From Rehmannia glutinosa (lineage: Eukaryota; Streptophyta; Magnoliopsida; Lamiales; Orobanchaceae): 64,000 bases of DNA. The translations under genes and the position numbers were made by a program. The notes beneath the pieces were generated by a model that worked only from the letters and a program-made list of their open reading frames with translations, made no database searches and was not told the DNA's origin. Where the stretch lies: positions 20,440,653-20,504,652 of the forward strand of contig CM071935.1 in the NCBI GenBank assembly GCA_016081115.2. Reading direction: 5' to 3'. This document shows, in pieces, positions 45,396-56,366 of the stretch (positions within the stretch are counted from its first letter, which is position 1; each line of letters opens with the position of its first letter).

Positions 45396-46232
45396 GGGCC
45401 GAGCCTAGCGATTTTGAGGCTTGAGACAAGTTTGAAAATGGGCCCTCTATTTTTACGAATTTAAAGACAACATAAAATAATATTAAAAGACGAACTATTT
45501 ATAATGTACAAAATTAGTTAAAATAACATGACAACCATGTCCAATGTAATTATTCAAATTCAATTAATATTTGACTCACAAATGCAGCAAAAGTATTAAT
45601 TAAGTCTGTATAATAAAGTTGATCAATAATTCATAGTTAATCCATTATAAAGAAGGTTTGTTCCTTTTTCCAAATTTCATCAATATTTTTTTTTTATTTT
45701 CATCATTTCTCAAGCCTAATGTATTAAATAAATTTTATTTCATCAATAGAAAGAAGGCTTGTTCTTCTTCTTTTTCTAAGTTGCTTATTAATTTTCTCTT
45801 TATGGATTGTCTACTATCACATCTCAAAAAATTGTTCGGATCCATTTTCTATCAAAATCTACTCATTGTTAGTCAATATACAAATAGTACTAAATAAGTA
45901 AATTTCATAAATAAACTTAGACTGAAAGCATTTCGGAGATAAAAGAAATCATGATTGTTACAAAGGAGGGGTAGAATTGAAAATGATGGATTAAGTGCAA
46001 CAATTTCCAAAGTATGACTGGATAAAGTAGTGTAATTCAAAATTAAATGAACAAAGTAGAAAAACTTGCATAATTTGAGGGAAAAAGTTAAAATTACCTC
46101 ATATTATTTTTACATTCCTATCTATCATATATATTTATATAAGGTAAATATAAATTTTTGGGCCCCTAAAATTTTGTTATTTTTTCAGGGCCTGAGTCGA
46201 ACGACTCACTCGCCTTACATAAGGCACGGCCA
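45396..46232. mobile_element. Probable hAT-type non-autonomous element inside gypsy gag
   Basis: The left end GGGCCGAGCCTAGCGATTTT and the inverted right end TGGCCGTGCCTTATGTAAGG share a GGCCGxGCCT start. GCGGTACG before it and GCGTGTACG after it could be a slightly damaged 8-bp duplication. The interior is AT-rich with no transposase. After removing it, gag reads on across the junction. The GGGCC-type termini fit hAT relatives of the ZMYM-like group, from recall. Confidence 0.4.
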
Positions 46233-46242
46233 TGCGTGTACG

Positions 46243-46707
46243 GATGTTCAACTCGCGCCCAGAGCCCTCTTGGGAGCTCACGAGGCACATTTCCAAAGAG
46301 GGTCGTTGCTCACAAAGAGGTTTACAAATGACTCCCAACTCCTAGCTAGCCAAGTAGATGGAACTTATGAAGCTAAGAACATAAAGATGACCAAGTATCT
46401 CACCGCCATGAAAGAATTGATGAGAAGATTCGAAAAATCCGTGGTCACGCAAATCCCTCACAAGGAAAATATCAAAGCTGACGAACTCGCCCGCTTGGCA
46501 AGTTCAGTGGCCACTATCAGCAACAGAGTTGTTACCCTCCTAGTGTCAGGTCACTCCAAACTAGAGAAGTCAGAGGGTGAAGAACTCAACACTATGCAAA
46601 AAGTCCCCTCTTGGAAAGTCAAAATTATTCAATACTTGGAAATGGGAGTCGTCCCTGACTCCCTCCGAGATGCCGAAAGCTACATAACCGAGCATCCCAC
46701 TTCGTGA
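46243..46707 (+). pseudogene. gypsy RNase H region
   Basis: NDSQLLASQVDGTYEAKNIKM, then YLTAMKELMRRFEK, then IPHKENIKADELARLAS (46325-46515) is the classic gypsy RNase H signature, including the D before SQL and the ADxLA-LAS end. It continues into the linker toward integrase and ends at 46705. Would degrade the RNA of the RNA/DNA hybrid. Preceding RT is absent. Confidence 0.8.
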
Positions 46708-46879
46708 TGATCAATGTGCCACTGTACAAGATAGGGTTCCCTCAACCTTACCTAAATTTCTTGGCCCCCGAAAGAGGCCCACTACATTCTTAGAGAAATT
46801 AATGAATGAAGTTGTGGCAATTACTCAGGAGGAAGAGCAGTGGCCACCAAAACCATGAGGCAAGGCTACTTTTAGTCAA

Positions 46880-47729
46880 CTCACTTGAAATATGCTAAAA
46901 ATTGGTGAAGCAATTCGCCTATGTAAGGAGCATGCAACAATCACACATCTCCCCCTTAAAGCATTGCAGCAGCTGGAGAGCCCCTACCCTTTCCGGCCAT
47001 GTGAAATGGATATAGTGGGACCTTTCCTTTTGGCACCAACATAGAATAAGTTCCTAATTGTGGCAGTCGACTATTTCACCAAATAGGTAGAAGCATAAAC
47101 ACTCGCGAAGATATCAAAGAAATAAGTCATAAACTTTCTATGAAAGAACATCATGTGCTGATTCGGAATTCCCCAAGCACTAATATCCGACAACGGAACT
47201 CAGTTCCAAGGAGCCAATCTGAGGTAGTGGTGCCAAGAAAAGAAGGCCAAACAATTCTTCACATCATTTGGGAATCCACGAGCCAATGGACAAGTAAAAG
47301 TGACTAACCGCACCATACTTCATCATATCAAGACAAGATTGGGTGCAACTAAAGGGACGTAGGCAGAAGAGGTTCCATCCGTATTGTGGGCATACCGCAT
47401 GACCCCCTGAATCGCTCTTCGGTGAATTCCCATTCAACTTGGCTTACGAGTCGGGTAGTCCTTCCCGTGAGAAATAGTGAGCCAAGCTTAAGGGTGGCTA
47501 ACTATTCTATGGAAAGAAACAATAATAACATGAGAGTCAACCTTAACTTGATCGAAGAGCTCAGAGAAAAAGCCTTCACTAGAACCGAAGTCTACAATAG
47601 AAAGGTGACTAAGGCCTACAACTCACTAGCACGCTCACGAAACATCCAAGTAAGGGATCTCATCCTCGAAATCAAAAGTCATAGGACCCGGTCGGGAAGC
47701 TAGACCCCAATTGGGAAGGACCATACAAA
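46880..47729 (+). pseudogene. gypsy integrase, decayed
   Basis: MDIVGPFLLAPT and VAVDYFTK (47008-47085), FGIPQALISDNGTQFQGANL (47162-47222) and ANGQVKVTNRTILHHIKTRLG (47280-47345) are the three blocks of the D,D,E core. In the third the expected E (QxEVTNR) is K: AAA for GAA. Stops occur at 47041, 47085 and 47122, among others. After it, NLIEELREKAFTRTEVYNRK (about 47540-47600) and LDPNWEGPYK (47703-47729) are the C-terminal gypsy landmarks, then a hAT-like end begins. Confidence 0.8.
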
Positions 47730-48377
47730 CAGAGCCGCCCTTGGGTAGTCACCAAGGGCAACCGCCAGGGTCCCCGATTTTGAGGGACCCCAATTTTATA
47801 TAGCCTTTATATAGAGGTATACATGTTTTATTAAATTTTTTTATAGGGGCCCCAACAAATTGAAAAATACCAAATGACAAAAATTGAAAAATACCAATGG
47901 CCTTTTGCTTTCAAAATTGTACTAAAAAAATAATCTAACTTCTAAATTCAAAATAAAGAAAAAATATGTTTCTTTTATATTCTATTTCCACTCAAGAACA
48001 AAGTATTTTTTGTTTAAATTAAAAAGCTAAATTAAATATTTTTTTTCTTTAAGAGTTATATTCCAATTAAAAGATTAAATATTTTCTCTTTCTTCCATAT
48101 TAAGTTATGCCCCTTCTAACTCTCTTACTTCTTCTTTTTCATCTCTTTCTTATCATCTCAAACTTCAACTAAAAAAAACATTCTCCAATTGCTGATTGTG
48201 ATTTCAGTGAATGGTATGATATGTTGGAGAAAAAATTGAATTGATTAGCAAAACATTACAATCTAAAGATATGCACATTGATGTTGCAATAAATAATTTA
48301 AAATAATTTATTTCTTATTTTGAGAAATATAGGGAGGAAGGTTTCCAATCTGCTGTGGCGTCGGCGAAATAGATTGC
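47730..48377 (+). mobile_element. hAT-type element fragment (ZMYM-like transposase remnant)
   Basis: It opens CAGAGCCGCCCTTGGGTAGT...AGGGTCCCCGATTTTGAGGG, the usual start of plant hAT elements with GGCCC-type ends. At 48241-48377 it encodes LISKTLQSKDMHIDVAINNL, a stop, then FEKYREEGFQSAVASAK. This is a conserved stretch of the zinc-finger MYM/TTF-type hAT transposase-like proteins of plants. The hAT dimerisation domain and the other terminus are missing because Athila-type LTR sequence starts at 48378. Inactive. Confidence 0.55.
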
Positions 48378-49190
48378 TGACACGTGTAAAATATAAGTGT
48401 ATTTAGGAGCTTAATTTAATATATTTGATGCATTTGCACGCATATTTAGTGTATTTTACTTGGTTTTCTTAGAAGGGAATGATACTGCGTATTCTTGTAA
48501 TTTTTACAGGAAAACGGAGCTAGAATGAGAAGATATCAGTTAGAAGGCCTCGAGAAGAATGACGAATACGCGAAGAAAATGATGAAAAATAAGCCACACG
48601 ACCTGACCGTGTGATTTCACACGACTGTGTGAATTGGTTCCGTGTGTTTTTACACGTTCGTGCGACTTGTTCGGAGGAAGAATTTCAGATACCATTGACA
48701 TGACCTGACCGTGTGAGATAACACGACCGTGTGGTGAGTTGAAATATGTGTACTTAAATTCTATTTGTTCAGGTCAAGTTACTTAATCCAATTTTTTACT
48801 ACCCTTACCAAAGAGCTTACATTACAACCAACCGAAATGTCCTTTTTGATTCTTAAATTTTGCACACTTGAGTGGTAGAGATGTTAGATGATTTGCAAGC
48901 TTATGGTAGTTCTACGTCATTGAATTGATTTGAGCGTATACACGTCCCAGTTACTATGAGAGTTGAGTGATACACTACTTCTTGTGAGTCGCGATGTTGA
49001 ATACTCAGATGAATATTAATTCTGCCGAATTAGGAATTGATGACTTTTTGATGATGAATTGCATGTTTGCTAGAGTATGGATTTGATTGAGATTAAATGT
49101 TTATAGTGTTCTTGTGTGTTCTACTTATCTCATATGATTATTTTTCTTAGTTTGTTCGAAGACGATCAATGATTTAAGTTTGGGGGAATT
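48378..49190 (+). mobile_element. Athila-type element: partial 5' LTR joined to 3' internal tail
   Basis: 48378-48735 is LTR sequence (TGACACGTGTAAAATATAAG, TTTGCACGCAT, ACTGCGTATTCTTG, CACACGACTGTGTGAA). From about 48736 it is unlike LTR and runs as non-coding internal 3' tail to a polypurine tract before the next LTR at 49191. Nearly all of the element, including gag-pol, has therefore been deleted between these two parts. TGACACG instead of TGATACG marks the LTR start. Confidence 0.6.
49177..49190 (+). promoter_or_regulatory. Polypurine tract of the Athila-type element
   Basis: AGTTTGGGGGAATT directly before an LTR starting TGATACGTG. The same arrangement is seen inverted at 63971-63986. 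Confidence 0.75.
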
Positions 49191-49813
49191 TGATACGTGT
49201 AAAAGATATGTGCATTTAGGAGCTTAATTTAATATATATTTGATGCATTTGCACGCATATTTAATGTATTCTAATTGGTTTCCTTATAAGGGCATGATAC
49301 TGCGTATTCTTGTAATTTTTACAAAAATCAGAGCTAGAATGAGAAGATATCAGTCAGAAGGCCGGATAAGAATGACGAATGTGAAGAGATGATTGAATAC
49401 GCGAAGAAAACGACAAAAAAAGACACGTGACCTGACCATGTGAATTCACACGACTGTGAATTGGTTTCATGTGTTTTTACACGTTTATGCGATTTTTCAA
49501 GAGAAGAATTCCAAATACCATTCACATGACCTGACCGTGTGAAATAACACGACCGTGTGGTTTGCTCGTGCCAAAAATAGAGACGAAAACCATTCGCACG
49601 ACCCACCCGTGTAATTTCACACGGCCGTGTGAAATGTATTTCGGCTGGATTTGATTCCTAATACCATCGAAACTCTACCAATGATCTCTGAAAGTACCTA
49701 TATAAAGGGGACCAAAGGCATTGATGAAAAAACAAGTCATTACTTCTGAAAATATACCAAAATACACTATGGTTATACAAATCTATAGTCTTCTAAGAGA
49801 GAGGGCAAATCTC

Positions 49814-51765
49814 TTTAACGCCTAGAAATTTCTTTAATAAAATAAAATAAACGAGCATACACTTAATTTTAACGATGAAAACGGACATGGATAATTTAAA
49901 AATAAAATTTAACTGAGTCAATTGTAGCGGAAGCAAAAATATTTCATAATTAAAAATCTAACCATCGTCTCATACCATCAATTTCAAATAAACTGGAAAT
50001 AAAACTAATAACATAAATGAAGTAAATAGTTCAACATTTTTTTTATAAACTAAACATTTGTGAATAAATCCATAGGCCTTGTCATATCCACCGCTCTTAG
50101 CCAGCGCCATCTCCTTCACCTGAAAAGTTTGTTATATGTTGGGTGAGCGACACAGCTCAGTGGAGTATAAATTGTCCAAGCTAAATACACAGATATCTCA
50201 CATAGGTATGCATAGATCATTTGAAAAACCATAGACATAGACAATAGGTGCACTGCAGGGGTTCCACCTGAGGGATACATCGACCCCGGACCTCTTGAGT
50301 CCCTGGCTCAATAGGGCCTAAGCAACTGTACTACACATTCATGTAAAATAATCTAAGCATTTAACAAGGACAATAAAGTTTAGAAAAACAAACCCCACCT
50401 TGATCGTAGCTTGAAAAATAAGTAGAACTTAAAAAAGGTCGGATGCAAGCACGCCTAATCCTTGCTCGATATTTTGCCTAACCATAGAAAATAATACTAA
50501 TTAAAATCCTCGAATATTCTAAACTTAAACTTAAAAATAATAATCTAAAAATTCTAATTTAGGGGCTTAATAGGATATAACAATAGAATCGATGGCTGAA
50601 TTGGAATCAAAATAGAAATTGGAATTTAGAGACTAATTTGATGGTATGGGGCTGAAGAGTAATCCTGTCAATAGTGTATGGGGACCATATCCCCAAAATT
50701 TCTCCTTCCCTTTTTTTTCTCTTCCCACACGTGTACTACCCCATCCTCCATCTCTTTTCTTTCTCTTACTTTCCCTCTTCTCTCTCCTCTTTCTTTTTCC
50801 TTTTTCTTTCTTTTTCCCTACTTTTCCATTCGGTCAACACCTCTTTCACAAATTCCAACCCAACTCCCTCTTTCTCACACTTTTCCTTTCTCTTTATTCC
50901 TTTTTTCCTTTCAACTTCACCTCCAAACTCCACCATCTTTCTTTCTTCTTTTTTTTTTATTCCTTATGTCTCCAAACACCCGTCACCAGCACCATCATCT
51001 CCCTTTCTTTCTTTTTCTTTTTTTTTCTCCAACAATCTGGTCTATGCGAGAACCAGCGGCTCGCGACGCGACGGCGGCGACGAGCTGCCGATTCGGCGAT
51101 AGGTTTTTGACCCAGGCATCGGGGACGTGGTGGTTCGGATTTGCAGCGGCGGCGGGTTTTGTGGGTCCGAGATTTTTTTCCGGCAAAATTCAAGGCTGAA
51201 CTCGGGTTGGTGTTTAGCGGCGGTGGTTCGGATTGAGCCGCGGTTTTCTCTGATTTTAAAATCCGATTTTGTTTTTCGGTGGATTTGTGGATTTGGATTT
51301 CCGGCGAAGGATGAGTTATGGAGGTGATGATTCGGTTTTAGTCGTGTAACATAAGATGAAATAGAAGAGAAAAAAAAGGGCTTTACCTTGACTGGGAATG
51401 AAAGAAAGATGGGCGTGAAAACATTTAATAGGAGGGGACTCTGTTTTTATATAGATGATTAGGTTTAGGGTTATTTAGTATTTTTAATGTCATAGGATTC
51501 TCATAAATCGGGTAGGATATATCAAGATTTGATATATTTGGAAGTTTAAAATTGTGTATCTTGATATTCTAGAATTCTACTGGAATTAGACATTTTAATG
51601 GGCTAAGATAAGTTTGGGCTTAAAATAATTTGGGCTTGGGTAAATATTCATTTGATTGGATAATTGGACTTGGATTTAATAATATAGCCCCTAAATAAAA
51701 ACTAACTAAAATCTAAAAATTCACAATTCTTAATAAAAGGCCTAAATAAAATCTTGGATATTACA
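49814..51765 (-). repeat. Chromovirus LTR 1
   Basis: 1952 bp; homologous to LTRs 2 and 3. The outer end is changed to TTTAACGCC. It lacks about 30 bases near 50205, where CATACATTCCAATAGTACAT-type sequence is present in LTR 2. It contains a long pyrimidine tract (50690-51030, plus strand) and a minus-strand TATA-like CTATATAAAAAC (51442-51453). Confidence 0.9.
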
Positions 51766-54406
51766 TACTATCTCCCTTAAAATAATTTCGTCCTCGAAAT
51801 TCAATCAACTTAATTACTAAATCCAATAATGACAAAATATCTTGCTAGAATATCATCCTTTCATTTCCAAGTTGCCTCGTCTTTTGTCATCTCAATCAAT
51901 TTGCTATAAGCGAACTCCACTAAAGTTAAATATGTCTCCAATTCACCTCAAAAAAAAAAATGTCTCCAATTACTCTTGAAATCTGAAATACATATCTCTT
52001 AGGATTCTATTGTCCTTTCAGTTTATCCATCCGTCTATAGATGCTACCGCCCACTAAAATTTTACTTTATTCCCATTGATAATGCAAGCTTCTCCAAATA
52101 TTCAAAGTGGACTAGTATCTCAATCTGATATTCTTACTATTTCTCGTATGTACAATTGCGAAAATTGATCTAAACCATATGTCATCTGCAAAAAGTGTGT
52201 AGATTTGGCCAGCCGGTCAGAATTAATCCATATTGTGATTTTCCTTAGATGGTCGTGACTGACTTACGAAAAGTTCAATATACATATGCTCTCGACTTTC
52301 ATTCGAGTGTATCAAGTATCTTAACAAAAATCTAGACAGTCGTTAGTGTTTGACCTTAATTGTTGACGTGACATGCATCTATCCACACGGTTCTGATAGT
52401 TCTTATCATATTCCTATACCAAAAATACATTTCACATATCTCGATAAATCTTTGTAACTCATAAGTGAGCGGTGTACAATATCCAATGTGCTCATCATAA
52501 TATTTCAATTCTTAGTTAGTCATCCCTAGATATAAGCAAAATTCCTTCGTAACCTAATGCACCATTAGAAGCTAAAACAATTATGTTGAGGTTTTCTATT
52601 TGATCATAGTTTCTCATCTTACATAAAACTCATATGTCACTTGTGTCTCATTAATCTTATCTCTAAGTACAAGTCGTTCAACCATTGTTGCAGTAATTGA
52701 TTCAATCCACAAGAAGGTGTGACAACCTCGATTATCAACTTAGCAAACTCTCTCGTCAAGTATTCTTATTCTACTGGTAAACTGGTCAATCCTTATTTAA
52801 CTTCTTAGAAATCCTCCGCACACTTCTCGCTCCACTGAAACTTCACTTTTTCCTTCCACTCTAGTCTCTGGTGTTGAACTCTAAAATACTTTCTATAAAC
52901 CTTATGTAACACCCAAAGGGGTCTAGAAACATCGAACTTCATTCACAATCGTAATTATACTCCATTCATTAATAACTTCAACTTTAACCAGGTCAACTTA
53001 TATTCCTCATACGATAACGTTCTGACTAACCAAAATTACACAGTCTAACTACAATTTAAACTTATTGAAATTCAGTAGAACTCATCTCGAGACCTCAAAT
53101 CAATCCTAAATAAGACACTAGATCCTTTAAGTAATCAAATGAATCATTTTATTCTTAGCACTGGTTACTTGTTTTGTAATCCAATAAATTCTCCATATAA
53201 TCAATATACTCCATAGATCCATCTTATCTTAACAAACCTGATTGGCTCTCCTTATGATGATACTCTAAGTCAGATAAGTCCTTTAACCAATAATTCTTAT
53301 AATTGCACATTTAACTTTATAATTCCTTCATCGTCATTCTATTTGGTGAATTTAATATCGTGTCATCCCAAGTAAAAAGTCAATGGTGAAATCTATAAGT
53401 CTATCATATGGAATCCCAAATAAAAGTTTCTAAAAATATATTTCATAGCCTCGAATAATTATCACATTCACCATTAACAAATCAAAATATTAGTAACTTA
53501 CTGCACTATCCAAATACTTCAAACAATTTCTTTTCTTATACTTTCTATTGCATTCTTTCCTGACCCAACTCGGGGTACAGTAGTAGCCTTTATCCCATAG
53601 AAAAATAAACTCATCATCTTTGAAACACTATCTTCTTATATGACATTCTATACCTCCTAGGCTCTCACTAAGTTAGTCCATACCTTAGATCACCTCAATT
53701 TTTTTTTTTATCTACACAAGATATAAATCCACTTATAAACCATTTTCTCTAACTTTCAGTTTCACGACTTTAAACATCCGAGCAACTATTGCCTTTCCAC
53801 ATGATATACTAACCTCATAACCATCTCAAATTATTATAATTAACTATTGGAAAAAGATCATGTCATAAATCGTGAATATTAAACTTAAAGCGATAAGTGT
53901 CTATCTAATATTCATGTTGCTAGTGATCTACTCATAGTCAGTCCTAACATTCAAGATCGCCTATAAATTCGTAATGAACCTCAAGTATTCTATCACAAAG
54001 GTCCTCTATAGTATGTATATTGTTCTTTCTATTTCTCTATAGAATTCATCAATATCCCATAAGAGTCCAATAGTCATATTATACCGTATGTGCTATGCAT
54101 CCATGAAATACATTTGAATCATTTTTTTTTTCCTTTCACAATAGAAATCATGTAGTTTGTCGATAGCGAGAGCAATGGAAACAACAATAGCGATGCAGAT
54201 GAAGTAGCAATAGAACTTTTGAAAATTTTAACTTCGTACCATGGCTTTGGAGTTGACGTGGCATAGCGGTGGTGGATTCGTAGCTCTTTTCATTTATTTT
54301 AAAAAAAACTTACTTATTCATTTATCGAGTACACACACACACGAAAACTACATGCCTTTTTTTTTTTTGCAAGTCTACGGGAAGGTAGACACGCTCCGAT
54401 ACCAAC
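51766..54406 (-). pseudogene. Chromovirus internal region 1 (decayed pol)
   Basis: On minus, reading leftward: VKFQWSEKCAEDF (around 52850) is the RT/RNase H junction motif. DRLAKSTHFLQMTYGLDQFS then QLYIREIVR (52225-52135) is the integrase core with its first D. KLALSMGIK, NFSGR, TDG and TERTIES (52105-52005) follow the third integrase block, with stops. EATWK then KDDILARYF (51872-51835) is the chromovirus C-terminus. Only 2.64 kb long against about 5 kb normally, so gag and parts of pol are missing; many stops. The PBS here is mutated (54391-54404). Confidence 0.75.
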
Positions 54407-56366
54407 CGTAACGCCTAGAATTTCTTTAATAAAATAAAATAAACAAGCATACACTTAATTTTAACGATGAAAAGGACATGGATAATTTAAAAATAAAATT
54501 TAATCGAGTCAATTGTAGCGGAAGCAAAAATATTTCATAATTAAAAATCTAACCATCGTCTGATACCATCAATTTCAAATAAACTGGAAATAAAACTAAT
54601 AACTTAAATGAAGTAAATAGTTCAACATTTTTTTTTATAAACTAAACATTTGTGCATAAATCCATAGGCCTTGTCATATCCACCGCTCTTAGCCAGCGCC
54701 ATCTCCTTCACCTGAAAAGTTTGTTATATGTGGGGTGAGCGACACAGCTCAGTTGAGTATAAATTGTCCAAGCTAAATACACATATATCTCACATAGGCA
54801 TGCAAATACATTCCAATAGTACATAGCATAGATCATTTGAAAAACCGTAGACATAGACAATAGGTGCACTTGGGTTCCACACGGGATACATCGACCCCCT
54901 TAACCTCTTGAGTCCCCGGCTCAATAGGGCCTAAGCAACTGTACTACACATTCATGTAAAATAATCTAAGCATTTAACAAGGACAATAAAGTTTAGAAAA
55001 ACAAACCCCACCTTGATCGTAGCTTGAAAAATAAGTAGAACTTAAAAAAGGTCGGATGCAAGCACGCCTAATCCTCGCTCGATATTTTGCCTAACCATAG
55101 AAAATAATACTAATTAAAATCCTCGAATATTCTAAACTTAAACTTAAAAATAATAATCTAAAAATTCTAATTTAGGGGCTTAATAGGATATAACAATAGA
55201 ATCGATGGCTGAATTGGAATCAAAATAGAAATTGGAATTTAGAGGCTAATTTGATGGTATGGGGCTGAAGGGTAATCCTGTCAATAGTGTATGGGGACCA
55301 TATCCCCAAAATTTCTCCTTCCCCTTTTTTTCTCTTCCCACACGTGTACTACCCCATCCTCCATCTCTTTTCTTTCTCTTACTTTCCCTCTTCTCTCTCC
55401 TCTTTCTTTTTCCTTTTTCTTTCTTTTTCCCTACTTTTCCATTCGGTCAACACCTCTTTCACAAATTCCAACCCAACTCCCTCTTTCTCACACTTTTCCT
55501 TTCTCTTTTATTCCTTTTTCCTTTCAACTGCAACACCTCCAAACTCCACCATCTTTCTTTCTTCTTTTTTTTTATTCCTTATGTCTCCAAACTCCCGTCA
55601 CCAGCACCATCATCTCCCTTTCTTTCTTTTTCTTTTTTTTCTCCAACAATCTGGTCTACGCGAGAACCAGCGGCTCGCGACGCGACGGCGGTTATGGATC
55701 CGATTCGGCAGATACCTGGTTTGACCGGGCGTGGGGCGTGGTGGTTCGGTTTGCGGCGTGTTTCGTGGGTCCGAGATTTTTTCCGGTAAAATTCGAGGCT
55801 GAACTCGGGTTGGTGTTTAGCGGTGGTTCGGATTGAGCCGCGGTTTTCTCGATTTTAAAATTCGATTTTGTTTTTGGTGGATTTGTGGATTTGGATTTCC
55901 TGGTGAAGGATGAGTTATGGAGGTGATGATTCGGTTTTAGTCGTGTAACATAAGATGAAATAGAAGAGAAAAAAAAGGGCTTTACCTTGACTGGGAATGA
56001 AAGACAGTAGGCGTGAAAACATTTAATAGGAGGGGACTACTGTTTTTATAGGACTGATTAGGTTTAGGGTTATTTAGTATTTTTAATGTCATAAGATTCT
56101 CATAAATCGGGTAGGATATATCAAGATTTGATATATTTGGAAGTTTAAAATCGTGTGTATCTTGATATTCTAGAATTCTACTGGAATTAGACATTTTAAT
56201 GGGCTAAGATAAGTTTGGGCTTAAAATAATTTGGGCTTGGGTAAATATTCATTTGATTGGATAATTGGACTTGGATTTAATAATATAGCCCCTAAATAAA
56301 AACTAACTAAAATCTAAAAATTCACAATTCTTAATAAAAGGCCTAAATAAAATCTTGGATATTACA
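54407..56366 (-). repeat. Chromovirus LTR 2 (shared middle LTR)
   Basis: 1960 bp, homologous to LTR 1 and LTR 3. Starts CGTAACGCC on plus and ends GGATATTACA. It functions as LTR of both neighbouring internal regions. Pyrimidine tract at 55305-55650. Confidence 0.9.

Larger units (their letters stand above)
44841..47729 (+). mobile_element. Decayed Ty3/gypsy element, internally deleted, no 3' LTR
   Basis: The 5' LTR probably runs 44841-45281 (TGTTGCGGAC ... TAAGCAACA; TATAAAAAAG at 45031-45040). A primer-site-like TGGTGCCGTATGTGG (45288-45302) follows, near the TGGCGCCGTCTGTGG type, then a gag start (45344, MDAQRVVSVISKGPAVR). The rest of gag, protease and RT are missing; coding resumes with RNase H and integrase. 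It stops at 47729 at the end of another transposon, so the 3' LTR is lost. The left LTR edge is an estimate. Confidence 0.7.

Noticed and set aside
50646..51199. Three overlapping open frames of 140-170 codons rich in F, S, P and L, repeated at 55259-55836 and 59863-60544
   Set aside because: They run antisense to the element through the pyrimidine tract of the chromovirus LTR; composition alone keeps them open and all three frames are open at once.
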